A stretch of DNA of 64,000 nucleotides, from assembly GCA_947646735.1 (NCBI GenBank), contig CANTFK010000800.1:539827-603826 (forward strand). The letters run 5' to 3'. The translations under genes were made by a program, and so were the position numbers. How positions within the stretch are numbered: position 1 is the stretch's first letter; every line of letters begins with the position of its first letter. Positions 44,740-54,841 of the stretch are shown piece after piece. The notes under the pieces were generated by a model. That model did no database searches. It worked only from the letters and a program-made list of their open reading frames with translations, and was not told the DNA's origin. The DNA is from Peronospora farinosa. Its lineage: Eukaryota; Oomycota; Peronosporomycetes; Peronosporales; Peronosporaceae.

Positions 44740-45743
44740 TTATGAAGAATCTGGGCTGGAAACTTCAGAGCTCGAGTCTTCCAGGGGCGTCCGTACTGCA
44801 TGTATGGAGCGGCGATTTAGATCTCTCGTCCTCTCGGGTAGTGCCGGTGCCTTCTGACGAAACTTGTTTGATCCAAACAGCATCTTGCCTCGTCTTGCCT
44901 TCGTCCGCTGACATGCTGTCAATACTTCCTCCAATTCTTCCACGTCCGCCAGACGCAGCATAGTCAACTTGTCTGCTAGCTCTGGGTCGTCCACCGTCAA
45001 AATGTAGTGATCGACGTGATCCTTCTGAATCTTGGGCGACCCATCCTTAATCTTCATCTTCGCCCTGAGTCCAAGCACATTCAGGCGGTACAGATAATCC
45101 AGCGGGGTCTCTTCCGACCTTTTCTTCGCATGGTAGTACTGGCGGGCGACCGGTACCCCCGTACCACAGAACCGAATCATGAACTCTTGGATTAAGTCCT
45201 TCCAGTTTCCTCGGACTGAGCGACCCAGTTGACGGTACAAATTCTGTGCCGGTCCAGTCAGCAATCCTCCAAAAACGAGACATCGTTCATCATCTGGTGC
45301 TTGGTCTCTTATGAATGCTGTCTTGACCGTCGATACCCAGCTGCGCGCTCTGTCTTCGTCTTGGTCTCTTCCATGAAATTCTTTAAGATCCGAGGTCGCC
45401 GATAGTTTGATGCGAGGGACCATATTTGGCATCTGTCCCAGCGCTGCGTTCGCCATCATCAACTGAGGTCCCCTCAAATCCATGTTGTCAGGGTCGAACT
45501 CACATATCGACGTCGGTCATCGTGTGGCCTCTTGGCATTTGTATGCCTGGATGCTGGTCATGGTGAGCGGTCGTCCTTTGCGCCTCTGGTCTTCCTCCTG
45601 CTGCATTCCCGTTAGGGTGTGCCCGCGGTACTTGGCGTTCATTCAAAAATCTTGCCATCGCCGCGTCGAAGAGGGTCTGCAGATCACCTACCGGGTAGGT
45701 AGGTCCTTCCCCCCAGCATCTTCGTCACGGGGCAGAGCAAATT
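44740..45743 (-). pseudogene. gag capsid region, element A
   Basis: 247 codons open (44740-45483). It starts MDLRGPQLMMANAALGQMPN and has the retrotransposon capsid core: KEFHGRDQDEDRARSWVSTV, FGGLLTGPAQNLYRQLGR, WKDLIQEFMIRFCGTG, YYHAKKRSEETPLDYLYRLN. The link to the N-terminal part (45484-45743) is broken by frame changes. Confidence 0.9.
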
Positions 45744-46840
45744 TCATCTTTTTCCTTGCTGATTTCCCATTGGCTGAAAATCGGAATGATCTTCATTCTT
45801 GCCACGCGTCGCCGTTTCAAGACCATTTGGCTCCTGCTCCGCGCTGCGCGCTCGGTCCTGTAGCAGCGCCGCTCCAATAGGGCCTAGGGGCATCCTAGTG
45901 ACCGACCCAGTTGAGGACGATCCTGGGGACCACGGTGCTGCTTCCCTCTGGCCGCTTGGCATCCGGTGTTGAGATGGGTCTTGATTCGCCCCTGGGTGGC
46001 CGGCGGCTCCGTACATGTGGGGACCCACCGTGATGTCCTGAAGCGTCATCTGGCTGTCCTTGGACCGCATGTGTGTAGGTGTAATCAGAGGTGGGTGTTC
46101 CGTTGCTGGTGTGGTACCCACCAGGATCGACAGACGCTTGTACATATGCTCTAACGCTTTTGTGATTTTGTCGAACCCCAGGGATAGCAGGTCGTCCGGG
46201 TCGAACTGACCTGCGACCATGTTCGCTTCACGAAGCATGGTGACCAGCGCTGTGATCGCGTCCGTGACGGAGTGCAGCCGTGGCAGGGTCGACACCGGCC
46301 CAGTGAGTTGACCCAGCTGCCGGATCTCCAGGATCTTCGCGACGGGGTCGCTCTCCAGGAACGCGTTCAGCTTGCGTTGGTGGTAGGCCCTCGTGACATC
46401 AGCGTCTGTCCATGACGCCAGTCCTGCCTTCTCGGGGCCTATCGACTTGGTGTTTCCGGGTGTCTTCATCCGGAACTTCGTCGGCTTGGATTGCGCGATC
46501 TTGTTTTGTTGTTTTTTGGGGACCTTAGCCTCTCGGTTTTCACCGTCGGCTGATGGTCCTCTGGATCATGATAGGCGTCATGAACCAAGGTGTCCTCTAC
46601 GAGGACATAGGGATGGTATTTAGGTTTCTCTTTAATAAATTCAACCTCGACCATGTTGACCGTGCCCCTCCCAAGGCCCGGTCGGTCCTTCGATCCATTG
46701 TTTGTTTCTTCTTGAGTCACTGGCGATCGGTCTTCCAGTGGCTTCTCGGTCTTGTGCTCCTTCTTGATGTGATCATCTTTATCGTCTTGGGACTCGCGGT
46801 GAAATCCCGCGTCTTCCGAAGATCCGGGCACGCGCACCAT
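45744..46840 (-). pseudogene. gag N-terminal region, element A
   Basis: Begins at the ATG beside the LTR (46840-46838, MVRVPGSSEDAGFHRE), which lies inside the primer-binding site. A charged region follows (HIKKEHKTEKPLEDR; NMVEVEFIKEKPKYHPY). A one-base loss in an A-run near 46515 shifts the frame; it continues to 45744 (SIGPEKAGLASWTDADV; ESDPVAKILEIRQL). The frame is also open upstream into the LTR, so a longer start cannot be excluded. Confidence 0.8.
46822..46839 (-). promoter_or_regulatory. tRNA primer-binding site, element A
   Basis: TGGTGCGCGTGCCCGGAT, 1 nt after the LTR end. It overlaps the apparent gag start codon (ATGG). Confidence 0.65.
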
Positions 46841-47938
46841 TGTGGTGGAGTGGGTTCTCAAAATTGTATGATGAGACCCCAAACCACTCACTGTGCCGGA
46901 CTGCCGACTGTCGGAGGGGGTACCCCGATGCCGCGTATGAACCTTCTCTCACCTTGTGTACCCGTCGGCTGGCGGGTTGCACTCTTCGGAGGACTTGGTG
47001 ACGATGTAGATGTCTGCCTTGAGGGAGGTAGACCTGGGGGGCCTCGAGTGGATATGCTTCACTCGGTGGGCCGGTAGGTGGCCACTCGATCGACCTTGTC
47101 GAGAGTGGACTTAGAGCCAATTCTTCAGGGGCGCTTGTCGTCCCTGGCCTTTTCCTTCTTGTTTCAGGGGTATTAACCACCTGACCTTTACGTTGCTCCC
47201 GGACCTTGAGGTGAGGGAGACCGCTTCCGATAGCGGGTCTTGGGGGTGTTGCTACTCGAACGAGCTCACAGGCCAAATATATCCTGGAGCTCTATTCACC
47301 CTTGAACTTCGCTACGCAACTGTCTTCGACGGGGGGCCAAAATATATCCCTTCCCGGAACAGTGAGTAACTCAGAACAAGTCCTTCTTGGGTGACGGAGT
47401 CGTGCCACGTAGATCTCAAATTGAGTAGTATTTAATGTAGTCCTATCCTTTTAACTCCTTTACTCTATCCTTGCCTGAAGCTCTGATTCCTTGCGTCGAC
47501 TGGTCTGATCCTTGTATTAACTGGTCCGGAGTCGCTGAACCCCGAGGGGCCGAGGTCGACCAATGAGGGACCGAGTCGACCAATGAGGGACCCAGGTCAA
47601 CCAATGAGGGACCCAGGTCAACCGACGAGGGACCAGGTCTACCAATGAGGGACCGGGTCGACCAACGAGGGACCCAGATCGACCGATGAGGGACCCGGGT
47701 CTACCAACGAGGGGCCAGGTCGATCAAGGAGCGGCCATGATCAACTCCCTTTGGTACCGGTTAACCGGTACCCTGATACTGATTTTTCTTCGGCGAATCC
47801 TGCGGATTGTCCTCCACCAACGGTCGCTCCCCTTCGAGGCCCCTGTCTCTCTGGTCCCCTGTCCCTGACCCACGGCCTATACTCTAAATCCAACTGGAGT
47901 CCGGGACCTCCATATCACAAAATTAGCACTTCACCACA
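46841..47938 (-). repeat. LTR, family A, copy 4 (5' LTR)
   Basis: TGTGGTGGAGTGGGTTCTC ... AGCACTTCACCACA, closely similar to LTR-A3 except in the minisatellite (47540-47725) and a few substitutions. The right flank is inside LTR-B5 near its TATA-like site. Confidence 0.92.
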
Positions 47939-48267
47939 TTCATCTTATACTTTGTATGCTTTTCTTGCCGAACCTTAACCTTTTGATCTGGATAGTGCCA
48001 CGTGTCGACTCTTGGAGGAAGAACTGGCTCCTTGGTACCTGTACTTTCTGTCATCTTCGATATACCGTGTACCGTTTCTGCACCCTCGGGCATTGGGCCC
48101 TGGTACCCTGGACCCTGTATCCTGGGGCCTGTGCTGGCTCCGCACGTCTGGGTCCTTGTATTCTTAATAAGGCTGGGGCCTGGTGTGAGGTTGTAGATCT
48201 CCGAGGCCGTATCGTGGTCACTTCCTCGGGGGAGTGACCAGAAATTCTCTTGCTCTCTGTTCCCATT
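47939..48267 (-). repeat. LTR, family B, partial copy 5
   Basis: Matches LTR-B1 from its promoter region (CTTATACTTTGTATGC) to TGTTCCCATT. The part before the promoter is replaced by LTR-A4. The last bases (about 48484-48523, CTTTAAGCTCTGATTTTCTC) lie beyond an insertion. Confidence 0.8.
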
Positions 48268-48483
48268 GAATTCTATTGTTGCCCCACCTTATTCCGCTAT
48301 GACGAAATAAAGTGGGGCAACAATAGAATTTACAATCGCTGATCAGAACTTTCCGACTTTCGTTCCTCAACAATCTTTGTGACTACGAGTGGCATCACTG
48401 CAGTCACTGTATGTTAAGAGTAACAGACCGTTTTTTCAAACATTAAGAATTGGTGATATGTCTAGAGTGCTTCTACCAAGACT
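48268..48483. other. 216-bp insertion in LTR-B5, with strong hairpin
   Basis: Absent from the other LTR-B copies. CATT occurs at both edges, which could be a 4-bp target duplication. The left end carries a hairpin (48269-48330). The remainder has no recognised gene and no obvious terminal inverted repeats. It is possibly a small non-autonomous element. Confidence 0.55.
48269..48330. repeat. 62-nt inverted repeat (19-bp perfect arms)
   Basis: Arms 48269-48287 and 48312-48330 (AATTCTATTGTTGCCCCAC and its complement) are perfect. Five further pairs follow after one mismatch, leaving a loop of about 12 nt. Confidence 0.95.
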
Positions 48484-48523
48484 CATTACCTTTAAGCTCT
48501 GATTTTCTCTGGCACTCCACCAC

Positions 48524-49010
48524 TGTGGTGAAGTCGATCAAGAAAAATTTGATCAACAATATCGAAAGTGATTATAATGTGGACCATTTACACGGCGGAA
48601 GTCATATTCTATGGATTATACTTGGCTATTGTATGAGAGCGATCAAGATCTATCGATGAATGATCGCATAGTTTATACTTGGCTATTGTATTGGAATGAA
48701 AGCTTATCTGGATCGATCATGTGATGGCCACGGCTGGCCGAGGATTACGCGGCTGTGATGACGATCAGGGTGGGAGATCGCTCGATCGCAATCGTCGATC
48801 GTGATCAAAAAGTGTGATCGACGATCGTGATCAGCAAGTGTGATCGTCGATCGTAACCTCGATCCAGAAAGCCGATCGCAAGATGTAACCGGTTACAGAT
48901 CGATCGTCACCTCGATCGACGGATCAAGATCGCGATAGTATCCGAAGTGGACCACATACCGAGGTCTGAATTTTCTGAAAAGACTATGAGTCTTGGACGA
49001 AGAGAAGCTT
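48524..49010 (+). repeat. LTR, family C-like, copy 4 (truncated)
   Basis: Starts TGTGGTGAAGTCGATC and follows the C pattern: AAATTTGATC, ATGTGGACCAT, a GATCG-rich array (48700-48950), GTGGACCACATACCGAGGTCTGAATTT-like sequence, then loses similarity near 49010. It abuts LTR-B5 with U3 ends facing each other (CACTCCACCAC/TGTGGTGAAG). Confidence 0.65.
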
Positions 49011-49112
49011 GAACACAGGCAAAGGGAGTTCACTCAGGAAGACCGGAGAGAAGACACTTGTTGGGAAGAAGGAAGATTTGGAAGTGATTGATTATTGGGG
49101 CTTACTTGCCGA
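49011..49112. other. Unassigned spacer
   Basis: About 100 bp, purine-rich on the plus strand, without a recognised feature. It may be the outer part of the Copia LTR. Confidence 0.4.
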
Positions 49113-49285
49113 CTACATGATTTATATGTGAACCACATATAAATCATGTAGGGCGTCTTATCATCCTACGCGTCTAATCAACTCTAAGTAATTACCGTAA
49201 AAACTACGTCGTAAATACTAAGTTGAACAGGCGGTTCGGACCGGTCACGGTTACCCAGCCTTGGTGGAACCGATGACCGTCAACA
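49113..49285 (-). repeat. Probable Copia 3' LTR (outer limit uncertain)
   Basis: The inner end is clear: minus strand GAGGGGGCG then TGTTGACGGTCATCGG. The outer end is not defined by a second copy. It contains a 39-nt palindrome (49113-49151) with 18-bp perfect arms and TATAAAT on both strands. Confidence 0.55.
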
Positions 49286-51202
49286 CGCCCCCTCAATACG
49301 AACACGCATGAATGCCTAGTGCTGCCGTCAGCTCCTTGTGACGTGGTCCGTGAAGTCCCTTGGTCATGATGTCCGCTAACATCACCGCAGTTTCGCAGTA
49401 CTCGAGCTTGACTTCACCGCGCTTGACCTCATCACGAATGTGGTGATACTTGATGTCAATATGCTTCGCGCGACCATGGTTAACCGGGTTCTTCGTCATC
49501 TTGATACACGACTGGTTGTCTTCTGAGATGACAAGCTCCGGTCCCGACTCGTTCGTAGCTGACAAGATCTCGCACAGCAGGCGATGGATCCACTTGACTT
49601 CCTGAATGGCCAGGCTCAGCGCAATGTACTCCGCTTCACTTGTTGAAAGTGACACACTTGACTGCTTCTTGCTTCCCCAACTCACAGGCGCATTCATTAG
49701 CATGAAGACGTAACCCGAAGTCGACTTGCGGTCAGAAAGATCGCCTGCCCAGTCCGCATCGGAGTACCCGCGAAAGTCGATCTTGTCACTTGGCTGAAAA
49801 TGGAGTCCATGCGACTTGGTGCCTTGCAGATACAGGAAAATACGCTTCACTGCAGTCCAGTGTTCCTGTTGAGGATTCTTCATGAAACGCGAGACGTACC
49901 CAACAGCATACGCAATGTCTGGTCGCGTCGCAGTCATCAAATGCATTAAAGCACCTACAGCCTCTCGAAATGGGGCATTGCACTTGGTCTCTTCGTTGCT
50001 TGGAATTAAGCGCGTACTTAGGTCCACCGGACTCACAGTAGACTTGCATTCGTCCATGCCGAAGCGCTTTAGGATGTCGTTGACATAGCGTCGCTGGCAC
50101 ATCGTCACGCTCCCGTCCTCGCCGTCAATCAATTCGATGCCTAGTACGAAGGTGCATTTGCCACTGTCGGACATTTCGAGGCGCGTTTTGAGATCCGTTT
50201 TCGTTTGTGCTATCAACTCAAGTGAACTGCCGGTCACCAACACATCATCGACGTATACTAACACGAGCACGCAGTGACCATCCACAATCTTGATGTAAAG
50301 GCACGGATCGAAGGCTGAAACTTGGAAACCGATGGAGCACACAAAGCTGTCGAATGTCTCGTTCCAAACGCGTGAAGCTTGTTTCAGACCGTAAATCGCC
50401 TTGACCAACTCCAGGCAATCGAAGTTGTCATCCAACTCAACACCTTCTGGGACCGTGCAATACACCTTCTCCTTCATCACGCCATAGAGAAATGCCGTCA
50501 CCACATCAAGTTGGTCAAGAGGCCAGCTGAAATACTTGGTGATCGCAATGACCATGCGCAGAGTCACGTACTTGACCACGGGCGAGAACGTCTCCGTGTA
50601 GTCGATGCCATACTTCTGCTTGAACCCTTTGGCAACGAGGCGCGCCTTGTACTTCTCGACGGATCCATCTGCTTTGCGCTTGATCTTAAATACCCATTTG
50701 GTACCGATAGCGCCTTGACCACTTGGCAGTTTTGCCGCTCGAAATACTCCGCGAAGACGCATTGACTTGAGCTCAGTCTCAACAGCATTACGCCAGTGAA
50801 CTTGGTCTGAACCGTTAATCGCGTCTTGGAAAGTCGCTGGTTCGGCCAGGTCCGTTGCTTCCACTGCGTTGGCACTTGCACGCCAAAAATTTGGTGGCGT
50901 TGAGCAGTAGTCTTGATCGCCAATGTCTGCTTGCTTTTCTTCTTCATCGTCGCTCAACGTTTCTCGAGCCATTGATCGCTGTTTCTGGTGACGATCAGTA
51001 GAATTTTCTGGTGCGCTTGCTTCTTCCAACCCGGTTCGACGGCGGGCGGAGCGCGACACGTTCTTCCTTGACTGATTCTTGCGCTTCCCGGTTTGTTTGT
51101 AGGTGATCTGGCGCACGTCGTCATTGTTGATCTCGAGAAGATCGAGATCCAACGCAGCATCATCGACTTCCTCACTTAATTGGTCCATCGTAACTCCAAA
51201 GG
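49286..51202 (-). pseudogene. Copia RT and RNase H, copy 1 (5' part lost)
   Basis: The ORF is open from the LTR-C2 junction (51202) to the stop at 49293. Copia RT: IGTKWVFKIKRKADGSVEKY, VAKGFKQKYGIDYTETFSPV, LDQLDVVTAFLYG, YGLKQASRVWN, LVYVDDVLVTGSS (catalytic DD). RNase H: GYSDADWAGDLSDRKSTSGY, SEAEYIALS, EDNQSCIKM, and the Copia C-terminal ADIMTKGLHGPRH. A polypurine tract (TTGAGGGGGCG) overlaps the stop region. The catalytic parts look intact, but gag, protease and integrase are missing: the sequence becomes LTR-C2 within the pre-RT spacer. Confidence 0.93.
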
Positions 51203-51639
51203 TGTGGCGAAGTGAAGGAGTGAATTTCGCCAAGTGTGATCGCATATTTTCGGTTAAGTCCGAAATGGCCAATATTAATGAGTCGCGATCTCGTGGCCAA
51301 TATTGATGAGTCGCGATCTCGCAGAAAGGTTTCAAGACGATGTCAAATAGGATGGAAAACAGTGAATGGTGTAGTTTGCACTTCTATGTGGGGTCAAATA
51401 TGGCCTAGGAACTACGCTATTGCGATCTCCAGTATTTCCGATGACGATCCGCGTTAACGCGATCGCTAAGGAGGAGGATGGGTACATCCAAGCATGTGGA
51501 AGACGGTCTGGTGTGGATCACGTCACTATGAAGGACTGGAATGGTGGACATGACATGTCACATAGATGAACTATCTCACATGACCTGAGAAACGGTGAAG
51601 AAGACAAGTCGGGATCCGGCGGATCGCGATCCGATATTA

Positions 51640-51800
51640 ATTATTTAGTACCGCGATCTGGTATTGATTATTTAGTACCGCGATCTGGTACTAATTATTT
51701 AATACCGCGATCTGGTACTAATTATTTAGTACCGCGATCTGGTACTAATTATTTAGTACCGCGATCTGGTACTAATTATTTAGTACCGCGATCTGGTACT
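51640..51800. repeat. 27-bp tandem array in LTR-C2
   Basis: Five to six near-perfect units TACCGCGATCTGGTACTAAT plus TATTTAG. Each has one GCGATC and one TAATTATTTA. Confidence 0.95.
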
Positions 51801-51942
51801 AAAATGGTATTATATCCGAGTGAGGTAGCGATCCAGATCGCGGCTATATTGGAGTGGACCACATTTCGAGATCTGATTTCTCCGAAAGGGCGATACGTGG
51901 CAACAGATCCTGAGCTACAGATAGTCAAGATCATAGGTTTTG

Positions 51943-51994
51943 GTATTTGATTGGTTAACATTAACAGAGTTCAATTTGCTTCTAAGTACACGTG
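51943..51994 (+). promoter_or_regulatory. LTR-C2 core promoter
   Basis: Plus strand: TTGATTGGTTAAC (CCAAT-box-like), then GAGTTCAATTTGCTTC and CACGTGTCGAC. TTCAATTT fits YTCANTYY, and AATTTGC fits MWTTTNC. The same block occurs in LTR-C3 (60640-60690). Confidence 0.5.
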
Positions 51995-52510
51995 TCGACT
52001 TCTCTTCCGGGCTGGATTCTTTGGCCTCCCGACGTCTCAAGGAAGTCTACCTACTACGCAAGTGATATCCCTGGATTGTTTGGCCAGGGATTGCAAGAAT
52101 TCTCAACAAAACAACTCAAGCTGCGATTGGACGCAGAGGACTAAGAAGTCCAGATACAAGATCGCGAGACGGCTCAAGTGGTCAGAAGGCAAGCGGATCA
52201 AGTATCTACATTTTTGGACAAGGCGATCTCAAGGGAGATCAGGGCGACTCAAATAGAGCACTCCAAGAACAACTGCGATCGTGTGAGGAATTCCACTCGA
52301 TCGCCCCCCCCCCCACCTATCCCTAACACAATCAAGTTCAACATCGACTCAAGTCTACCGAGAAGAGAGCAACCCGCCCTACCGACGGGTACACAAGGTG
52401 AGGAAGGCTATACACACGGAATCGGGGTACCCCCTCCGTTAGTCGGTCGTCCGGGCGCCAGTGGAGAGTTGGAATCGCATCAGCAATTTTGCGAATCCCA
52501 CTCCACAACA

Positions 52511-53972
52511 ATGGTGCGCATGCCCGGATCTTCGGGAGATGCGGGATTTCACCGTAGTCCCTGAGAGAAGATGTAAAGGTCAAGACTGAACCTGGGATTG
52601 AAGCGTCAGCGGCAAAGGGATCACCGCAGACGTGTGAAGAAAAAAGATCCCCGGATCATCAGCGTTTTGGGAGGGGCGCAGATGAAAAGAAAACCAAGGA
52701 GGAAGATCAAGAGATTGATCTGGAAGAAAAACCTCTACTTCCTCCCCAGGTCCTTTCGAGGACCCCTGCGGATCGCGTTGCAAAACGCTATCCGCTGGAT
52801 AAAAATCCTACGGTTAAAACCGAAGGAAATTTATCCAAAACCACTCCGAATTCGAAGAAGAAGAAGAATTCGAAGCCATCTCGAGTGAAGATGAAGGCGC
52901 CTGAATCGGATCATGATGATGCCGACATGAAGCTGGCGCATAAGGAAGACAAGGCGAAAGGATGGCAACTGGATCAGCTGAAATGGTGTTTTCATTGGAA
53001 GGCGCTTAAAGATCTGTTGTCAAGCGATCCCGTTCTAGAGATTTTGAAACCGAAGCTAATTGGATCGCTGCGAGGACCAGTTTCAGCTCCGATTCCGACA
53101 CCGAACCAGCTGGAAGCGATCCGTCGGCTTATGGAGTTGCTCCAAAACGCTGGATTCACCGCTGGAGCTTTTGATGCGCAGGTGCTGTTGGAATGTGATC
53201 ATGATCGGGTGATCCAAGCAGGGCGATCTCTTTTTTCGAAGCTAGCTCCTCTAACTGGAGAGCGCGATCCGGTGGATCAGACGATCCAGCCGATTGCAGA
53301 TATACCAAAAGGATATCATGCTGGATCGTCGCAATATATGTCAGCGGAATCCGAAGGGGAGTCGGACGACTCGATTAATATGCAGCGAATGTCACTTGAA
53401 CCGGCTGGTGCAGCGCATATTCGCGAGAGACTGGCACCGATTAAGGCCAGAGAACAATCGACGACGGCACTCACAGCTGAAGACATGAATGTGAATGGAT
53501 CAGGTCAATTGCAATCTTATTTTGAAGCTGCCATGAGAAAGTACGAGCAGGATCAAGCTCGCATGATCGCCAGTCGATCCGCGATCCCCACAAACACCCC
53601 AAAAGTCTGCATTTCGGATGTGGACATGGAATCGGCCGGATCGCGTCAATCGCGATCCAATAATTACGATCCAGACGATTTGGGGTTGGAGGATCTAAGA
53701 CAGCCACAAGTCGCAAGTGCAGGCGCTGTACCTGATGGTGGACTTGTCACGCAGCGGATTCGAATGTCTGCGATCGCAGATCTAAAAGAATTTACAGGAC
53801 GGGACAAGGATGAAGTCGAGCGAGAAGTTGGGTTAACAAGGCCAAATCGGCGTTCTTACGCGACCAAGCCCCGGATGATGAAAAATGTCTAGTATTTGGT
53901 GATTTACTCACGGGGCCGGCGCGAAATTGGTACATCCAGCTTAGCCGATCTACCCGGAGTTCATGGAAGTCG
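52511..53972 (+). pseudogene. gag N-terminal and capsid start, family C copy 2
   Basis: MVRMPGSSGDAGFHRS at the LTR edge, then a frameshift (stop near 52562). A highly charged region continues in another frame and then 52885-53892 (HKEDKAKGWQLDQLKWCFHW, SSDPVLEILKPKLIGSLRGP, MELLQNAGFTAGAFDAQVLL). The capsid core starts at IADLKEFTGRDKDE and shifts frame again near 53825. Confidence 0.85.
52512..52529 (+). promoter_or_regulatory. tRNA primer-binding site, family C
   Basis: TGGTGCGCATGCCCGGAT, one base after the LTR and overlapping ATGG of the apparent gag start. Confidence 0.65.
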
Positions 53973-54800
53973 TTGCTGGAAACCTTCATGATCCAATATT
54001 GTGGATATGGTATGTCTGTCAGGAGACAATACTATCATGCGAAGAAGCGATCCGATGAAACGCCATTGGAATATTTGTATCGGCTGAATGTATCCGCGAT
54101 CCGAGCAAAAAATTCCATTCGGAAAGGATCGCCTTCAATTCGCCGAGAACATGTGGAACATTTCATTGGTACACTTGACGATCGCGATCTGGCTAAGCAA
54201 TTGACGTTGCTTCGCCTTGGAGACGCCGATGATATGGAAGAAACTCTGCGAACATATCAACGCATGGAGGGAAGATAGTATCCGAGTGCAATGGGGTCGA
54301 GCAAATTTCGTCAGCGATCTGCGTCGGCCTCCACTCCGACACCCTCGAAACCAACTCGTGCTGTGAGATCAATCCGCCTGGAAGGCAGTAGCAGCGAGTC
54401 AGACTCGGACCTTAGTGGATCAGACGCCAAAACAGATCGACGCAACTTATGTGTGGCCACAGTACCAGATCGCGTGAAGAAATATAGTGATCAACGCGCG
54501 GGATCAGACCATTTGGATCAAGATCGCGGTCCAGATCGCGTGGTGAATCAGAAGGCTTGTACCCATTGTGGGTCGAAGAAACACGATGATCGTGGATGCT
54601 GGAAGAGACTAACGTGTCAGAAGTGTGGTCGTAAGGGACACCCTTCAGATAAGTGTTTTTACACCTGTTCCGCCTGCGGAGATGTTCATGAGCATGGAAA
54701 ATGTTGAATGGAAGAATTCTACAACATGATACGCAAGTGGTATGCCCCAACCAAGCATGCTGGAATGCTTCCGCCGAAGGCTGAAGAAATGTTAAACTAG
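53973..54800 (+). pseudogene. gag capsid end and zinc knuckles, family C copy 2
   Basis: Capsid (FMIQYCGYGMSVRRQYYHAK, DETPLEYLYRLNVSAIRA), stop at 54278, then a linker and Cys/His clusters CTHCGSKKHDDRGC, CQKCGRKGHPSDKC and CSACGDVHEHGKC. A premature TGA at 54705 precedes the MEEFYNMIRKWY tail; the normal gag stop is TAG at 54798-54800. Confidence 0.85.
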
Positions 54801-54841
54801 GACGCTCGCCAGGTTGGAATCTGGTTACGAGCCGAGCGTTC
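54791..54841 (+). promoter_or_regulatory. gag-pol -1 frameshift signal, family C
   Basis: GTTAAAC (54791-54797) directly before TAG, then the stem GGACGCTCG (54800-54808) pairing with CGAGCGTTC (54833-54841) around an inner CCAG/CTGG. One extra T near 54825 in this copy brings pol back into the gag frame after the stop, an apparent decay mutation. Confidence 0.6.

Larger units (their letters stand above)
35799..47938 (-). mobile_element. Gypsy element A with both LTRs, 12.1 kb
   Basis: Order on the minus strand: LTR-A4, PBS, gag, frameshift signal, pol (protease, RT, native RNase H, second RNase H, integrase, chromodomain), antisense ORF, polypurine tract, LTR-A3. Several frameshifts are present. 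The flanks differ (C pol on the left, LTR-B on the right) and no target duplication is visible (GTTCT against TTCAT), so the ends may come from different insertions joined by recombination. Confidence 0.9.
51203..52510 (+). repeat. LTR, family C, copy 2 (5' LTR of a rightward element)
   Basis: Starts TGTGGCGAAGTG and ends CCCACTCCACAACA. It contains the array 51640-51800, GTGGACCACAT, a promoter (51970-51994), the conserved GGGGTACCCCCTCCG and CGACGGGTACACAAGGTGAG blocks, and a C-run near 52305. It is followed by the PBS and gag of a plus-strand C element. Confidence 0.88.

Noticed and set aside
46779..47276. ORF across LTR-A with QPASRRVHKVRE, similar to peptides from LTR-B
   Set aside because: The peptide similarity follows from DNA conservation of the R-U5 block; frame relative to gag differs between families, so an RNA role is more likely than coding.
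35794..47943. Target-site duplication around element A
   Set aside because: GTTCT and TTCAT do not match and the flanks belong to different elements.
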